A stretch of DNA of 64,000 nucleotides from assembly GCF_000428885.1 (NCBI RefSeq), contig NZ_AUAU01000012.1:54137-118136 (forward strand), in the 5' to 3' direction. The notes below the pieces were generated by a model that searched no databases, was not told the DNA's origin, and saw nothing but the letters and a program-made list of their open reading frames with translations. This DNA comes from Geothrix fermentans DSM 14018 (GTDB lineage Bacteria; Acidobacteriota; Holophagae; Holophagales; Holophagaceae). Made by a program: the position numbers and the translations under genes. Of the stretch, positions 61,178-64,000 are shown piece by piece. Each line of letters opens with the position of its first letter. Position 1 is the first letter of the stretch.

Positions 61178-62044
61178 ATGCCGCCGATCCCCAGTCCACC
61201 GGGACCCGCCGGCCCCGATGAAGCCCTGGGCGCTCCGGAGCAGGGGGAACCGCCGATGATCGCCATGAAGTATGGCCCCTTCACCCTCGGGGAGGCCTAC
61301 TTCCAGCGGATCCAGGCGCCCGCGGGCCTGGACGCGGTGCTCTACCGGCAGCTGCCCTCGCCGGAGGGCCTGGTGCGCCCCGTCGGCCAGGCCACCCTCC
61401 TCCTGGACCTCTCGCAGCCGGAGGAGGAGCTCTTCCAGGCCATCGAGAAGAACGCCCGCTACAAGATCCGCCGCAGCCAGACGAAGGACGGCACCCGCTG
61501 CCGCCTGCTGGCCGGCCCCGAGATCACCGACGCCTACCTGGCGGACCTCGCGGAGCGCTACCGGGAGTTTGCGCAGACGAAGGGCCTCGGCCCCATGAAC
61601 CTCCAGCGGCTCCGGCAGTTCCGGTCCGCGGGCATGCTCTACATCGGGCAGGCCGATGCGGAGGAAGGCGAGACCCTGGTCTGGCATGTCTACCTCGTGG
61701 TCCACCGGCGGGCCCGGCTGTTCTACTCGCTCTCGCGCTTCCGGGACAGCGAGGATCCCCAGTTCCAGAACCGGGTGGGACGGGCCAACCGCCACCTGCA
61801 CTGGGAGGACCTCCGCACCCTCAAGGCGCTGGGCGTGGCCACCTACGACTTCGGCGGCTTCTACCTCGGTCAGACGGACGAGGCCAAGCTCCGCATCAAC
61901 CACTTCAAGCTCGAGTTCCGGGGTGTCCAGGTCATGGAGTACAACGGATTCCAGGTCCGGAGCCTCAGGGGCCGCCTCCTGGGGGGCCTGTACACCCTCC
62001 TGCTGCCCCTGGTGGAGTTGGCCTCCCGGTGGCGGCTCCGGTGA
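61178..62044 (+). CDS. FemAB/GNAT-fold protein of the glycan cluster
   Basis: A 288-residue protein. LFQAIEKNARYKIRRSQTK and ETLVWHVYLVVHRRARLFYSLSRFRD fit the FemAB-like GNAT fold, often found with exopolysaccharide genes. It may transfer an acyl or aminoacyl group. It starts MPPIPSPPGP, and its stop overlaps the next glycosyltransferase GTG. Confidence 0.7.
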   Translation: MPPIPSPPGPAGPDEALGAPEQGEPPMIAMKYGPFTLGEAYFQRIQAPAGLDAVLYRQLPSPEGLVRPVGQATLLLDLSQPEEELFQAIEKNARYKIRRSQTKDGTRCRLLAGPEITDAYLADLAERYREFAQTKGLGPMNLQRLRQFRSAGMLYIGQADAEEGETLVWHVYLVVHRRARLFYSLSRFRDSEDPQFQNRVGRANRHLHWEDLRTLKALGVATYDFGGFYLGQTDEAKLRINHFKLEFRGVQVMEYNGFQVRSLRGRLLGGLYTLLLPLVELASRWRLR

Positions 62045-63231
62045 GGGAAGCCCGGAAGCCCGTGGCCTTCCTCATCATCCCGGCCCTGGGGGTCGGCGGC
62101 GCCGAGCGGCAGATGTGCGAGCTCGTGCGGCACCTGGACCCGGAGGCCTTCGAGGTGCACCTGGTGGAGGTCTACGAATCCCGGCGCGGCGAGGCGCGGG
62201 CCCTCTGGGCGGACCTCGAGGCCCTCCCGGCCGTCCACCTCCACAGCCTCCGCAAACCTGCCGGCCTAAAGGGCTACGCCCTGGCCCTCCCCCGCTTCCT
62301 GGCCCTGCTCAGGAGGCACCGGCCCGACGTGCTCTACGGGTTCATGGGAGGCGCCTACCTCGCCCTGGCGGGCCGCGCGGCGGGCGCGAAGGTGGTGTGG
62401 GGGATCCGCCGGACCAGCGCCGACCGCGCCACCATGGACGCCTTCGACCGCCGCTTCGCCCCCTGGATGATGCGGCTCTCGGCCCTCACCCACCTGGCCA
62501 TCTTCAACAGCGAGGCCGGCCGCCGGAGCTACGAGGCCATGGGCCTGCGCTCGCCCCGCCGCCTGGTCATCCCCAATGGGTTCGACACGGGCCGCTTCGC
62601 CCCGGATCCCGAGGCCGGCCGCGCCCAGAGGAGGGCCTGGGGCATCCCCGGAGATGTTCCCCTCGTGGGCCTGGTGGGCCGCATCGTCCCCGTGAAGGGC
62701 CATGCCACCTTCCTCCGCGCCGCCGCCCGGATCGCCGCGGAGATCCCCGAGGCCCACTTCGCCTGCGTCGGGGACGGCGCCCGGGACTACGTGGCCTCCC
62801 TGCGCGCCCTCGCGGCCTCCCTGGGCCTGGAGGACCGCCTCCACTGGGTGGGCGGAACCGACCGCATGCCCGCGGCCTACAACGCCCTTTCCCTGCTGGC
62901 GCTGGCCTCCGCGGACGAGGGCTGCCCCAACGTGGTGGGCGAGGCCATGGCCTGCGGCGTGCCCTGTGTGGTGACGGACGTGGGCGATGCCGCAGCCCTG
63001 GTGGGCGACACGGGCCGCGTGGTCCCACCCGGAGACGAGGCGCGCCTCGCCGCCGAGGCGCTGAGCCTGCTCCGCGCGGACCCGAAGGCCCGCGCCCGGC
63101 GCGCCGCGGCGGCCCGGGAGCGCATCTGCGCGCGCTTCGGCGTGGACCGCCTGGCCCGGGACACGGAGGCCGCCTTCCTGGAGCTGCTGGCGCCGGAACC
63201 GGGCGCCCGGCCCCGCCTTGCACGGGGGTGA
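62041..63231 (+). CDS. Family 4 glycosyltransferase (second)
   Basis: About 396 residues. KPVAFLIIPALGVGGAERQMCELV is the GT4 N-terminus; VGLVGRIVPVKGHATFLRAA and SADEGCPNVVGEAMACGVPCV give the nucleotide-sugar half with the EX7E motif. GTG 62041 overlaps the upstream TGA (GTGA); GTG 62029 is an alternative. It works with the adjacent GNAT-fold and GT4 genes in surface glycan synthesis. Confidence 0.9.
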   Translation: MREARKPVAFLIIPALGVGGAERQMCELVRHLDPEAFEVHLVEVYESRRGEARALWADLEALPAVHLHSLRKPAGLKGYALALPRFLALLRRHRPDVLYGFMGGAYLALAGRAAGAKVVWGIRRTSADRATMDAFDRRFAPWMMRLSALTHLAIFNSEAGRRSYEAMGLRSPRRLVIPNGFDTGRFAPDPEAGRAQRRAWGIPGDVPLVGLVGRIVPVKGHATFLRAAARIAAEIPEAHFACVGDGARDYVASLRALAASLGLEDRLHWVGGTDRMPAAYNALSLLALASADEGCPNVVGEAMACGVPCVVTDVGDAAALVGDTGRVVPPGDEARLAAEALSLLRADPKARARRAAAARERICARFGVDRLARDTEAAFLELLAPEPGARPRLARG

Positions 63232-63253
63232 AGACCCCGGCCACCCAGCGCGG

Positions 63254-63667
63254 TCAGGGAAGGCGGTCCCGCAGGCCAGCGAGGTTGAAGGGTTTCGGCA
63301 GCAGGCTCACCCCGGGAAACTGCCGGATCAGATGGTGGACCAGCTCGGTGACGCGGCCGGTCACGATCAGCACCGGAAGGTCCGGGCAGAGGTCGCGGAG
63401 GCGGGGCAAGGTCCCGGCGCCGCCCAGCCCCGGCATGTCCATGTCCAGGATCGCCAAGGATGGCCTGAGCCCCTCGCCCAGGAGGGCCAGGGCCTCCTCC
63501 CCGGTGGCGGCCAGCACCGGCTCGAAGCCCAGGAAATCGAGCATGGAACCCACGGATTCCCGGACGATGTCGTCGTCATCCACCAGGAGGATCCTGGTCC
63601 GGGCGGTCTCGCCAGCCAGGGGCGCGGCCGTCCCCTTGTCGGCCTTGCTGCATCCGATCACGGGCAT
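63254..63667 (-). CDS. Single-domain response regulator
   Basis: A 137-residue receiver domain. The acidic pair VDDDD near 29-33, phospho-acceptor Asp75 in LAILDMDMPG, Thr in IVTGR and Lys in PKPF are all present. There is no output domain. A histidine kinase partner is not in the window. Confidence 0.92.
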   Translation of the reverse strand: MPVIGCSKADKGTAAPLAGETARTRILLVDDDDIVRESVGSMLDFLGFEPVLAATGEEALALLGEGLRPSLAILDMDMPGLGGAGTLPRLRDLCPDLPVLIVTGRVTELVHHLIRQFPGVSLLPKPFNLAGLRDRLP

Positions 63668-63744
63668 GGGTCATCTCATGGATATCCGATCAGTCTATCG
63701 ATGCATCCAATGACGTCGATTCCATGAACTTATCAAGCACTAGT

Positions 63745-64000
63745 TGTAACTGCCAAGGAGGTTGTTCATCCGGGTTGAGCTGGGAAGCTGTTGTTACCAC
63801 ACAGCGGCTTTCGCAGAGGCAACCCGGATGAACCTCCACAGTTCAGCAAAGACCTGTCCACGAAGTCGAGCGTTATTGATCCGGCGTGTCCGGTGCCTGG
63901 GAATGACCGTCCAGGCAGCGGCCCAGGCGGCGGGGATCAGCGTCCGGACTGCCTACAAATGGCTGGCCCGATTCAGGAAGGAGGGCCGGTCTGGGTTGGA
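63745..64000 (+). mobile_element. IS481-type insertion sequence, left end
   Basis: The element appears to start TGTAAC at 63745, directly after ACTAGT (63739-63744), which fits the NCTAGN target duplicated by IS481. GTTCATCCGGGTT (63764-63776) pairs with AACCCGGATGAAC (63821-63833), the latter covering the transposase start. The element runs past the window end, so the right end and the second ACTAGT cannot be checked. Confidence 0.75.
63828..64000 (+). CDS. IS481 family transposase, N-terminal part
   Basis: From ATG 63828 the frame reads MNLHSSAKTCPRSRALLIRR, then GMTVQAAAQAAGISVRTAYKWLARFRKEGRSGL. This is the helix-turn-helix N-terminus of IS481 transposases; the DDE catalytic core lies beyond the window. 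It starts inside the inverted pair at 63821-63833. Confidence 0.85.
   Translation, partial: MNLHSSAKTCPRSRALLIRRVRCLGMTVQAAAQAAGISVRTAYKWLARFRKEGRSGL

Overview
The window is GC-rich, densely packed bacterial chromosome. Gene content suggests a Gram-negative acidobacterium of the Holophagae type (Geothrix/Holophaga-like). The pointers are a groES controlled by CIRCE, a tetraheme cytochrome c, two M13 peptidases with an OPT peptide transporter, a heptosyltransferase-like enzyme and an outer-membrane barrel. This assignment is an inference from gene content, not a measured match. Most genes are ordinary core or metabolic genes in short operons with ATGA or GTGA overlaps.

Layout. 1-4 kb: start of groES with its CIRCE element, a COG1579 zinc-ribbon protein, the PLP-homeostasis protein YggS, an SRPBCC protein and a DUF4139 protein. 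4-8 kb: a Bat-type (aerotolerance) operon of DUF58 protein, membrane protein, VWA protein and VWA-TPR protein, without a moxR gene beside it. 8-16 kb: a secreted thioredoxin-like protein, a thioesterase preceded by a truncated copy of its own 5' end, cysS, a PstS-like protein, a tetraheme cytochrome, a family 9 glycosyltransferase, a left-handed beta-helix acyltransferase and a 31-bp tandem array. 16-24 kb: RNase R, RuvC, an orphan small protein, a BlaI-type repressor with an M56-peptidase/lytic-transglycosylase fusion, and malic enzyme. 24-38 kb: a DUF255 protein, ffh, a TPR protein, rpsP-khpA-rimM, MarC, SppA, an FMN reductase, a bacilliredoxin, a CaiB-type CoA-transferase, a DciA-like protein, tRNA-Pro(CGG), cutA, glpX and two DUF4442 proteins. 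38-49 kb: a peptide-degradation cluster (two M13 endopeptidases, a beta-barrel protein, a C69 dipeptidase, an M1 aminopeptidase and an OPT transporter). 49-52 kb: an ECF sigma factor, its anti-sigma factor and a secreted secretin-like protein. 52-59 kb: inositol monophosphatase, an SDR/DUF2867 protein, a Dph6-like ATPase, a Nfu-type Fe-S protein, a GAF/degenerate GGDEF protein, a fused 2-oxoacid dehydrogenase E1 and an MBL hydrolase. 60-64 kb: two family 4 glycosyltransferases with a FemAB-like protein, a single-domain response regulator and the left end of an IS481-type insertion sequence.

The least expected structure is between genes. At least seven spacers hold large inverted repeats whose arms are built from short tandem words; the words differ between loci but the architecture recurs. 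A 270-bp element at 59706-59975 has perfect 21-bp terminal inverted repeats that supply the TAG stop codons of both flanking convergent genes. Three CRP-like palindromes lie upstream of the cytochrome, the orphan small protein and the bacilliredoxin. The most interesting protein architecture is the M56-lytic transglycosylase fusion next to its BlaI-type regulator.
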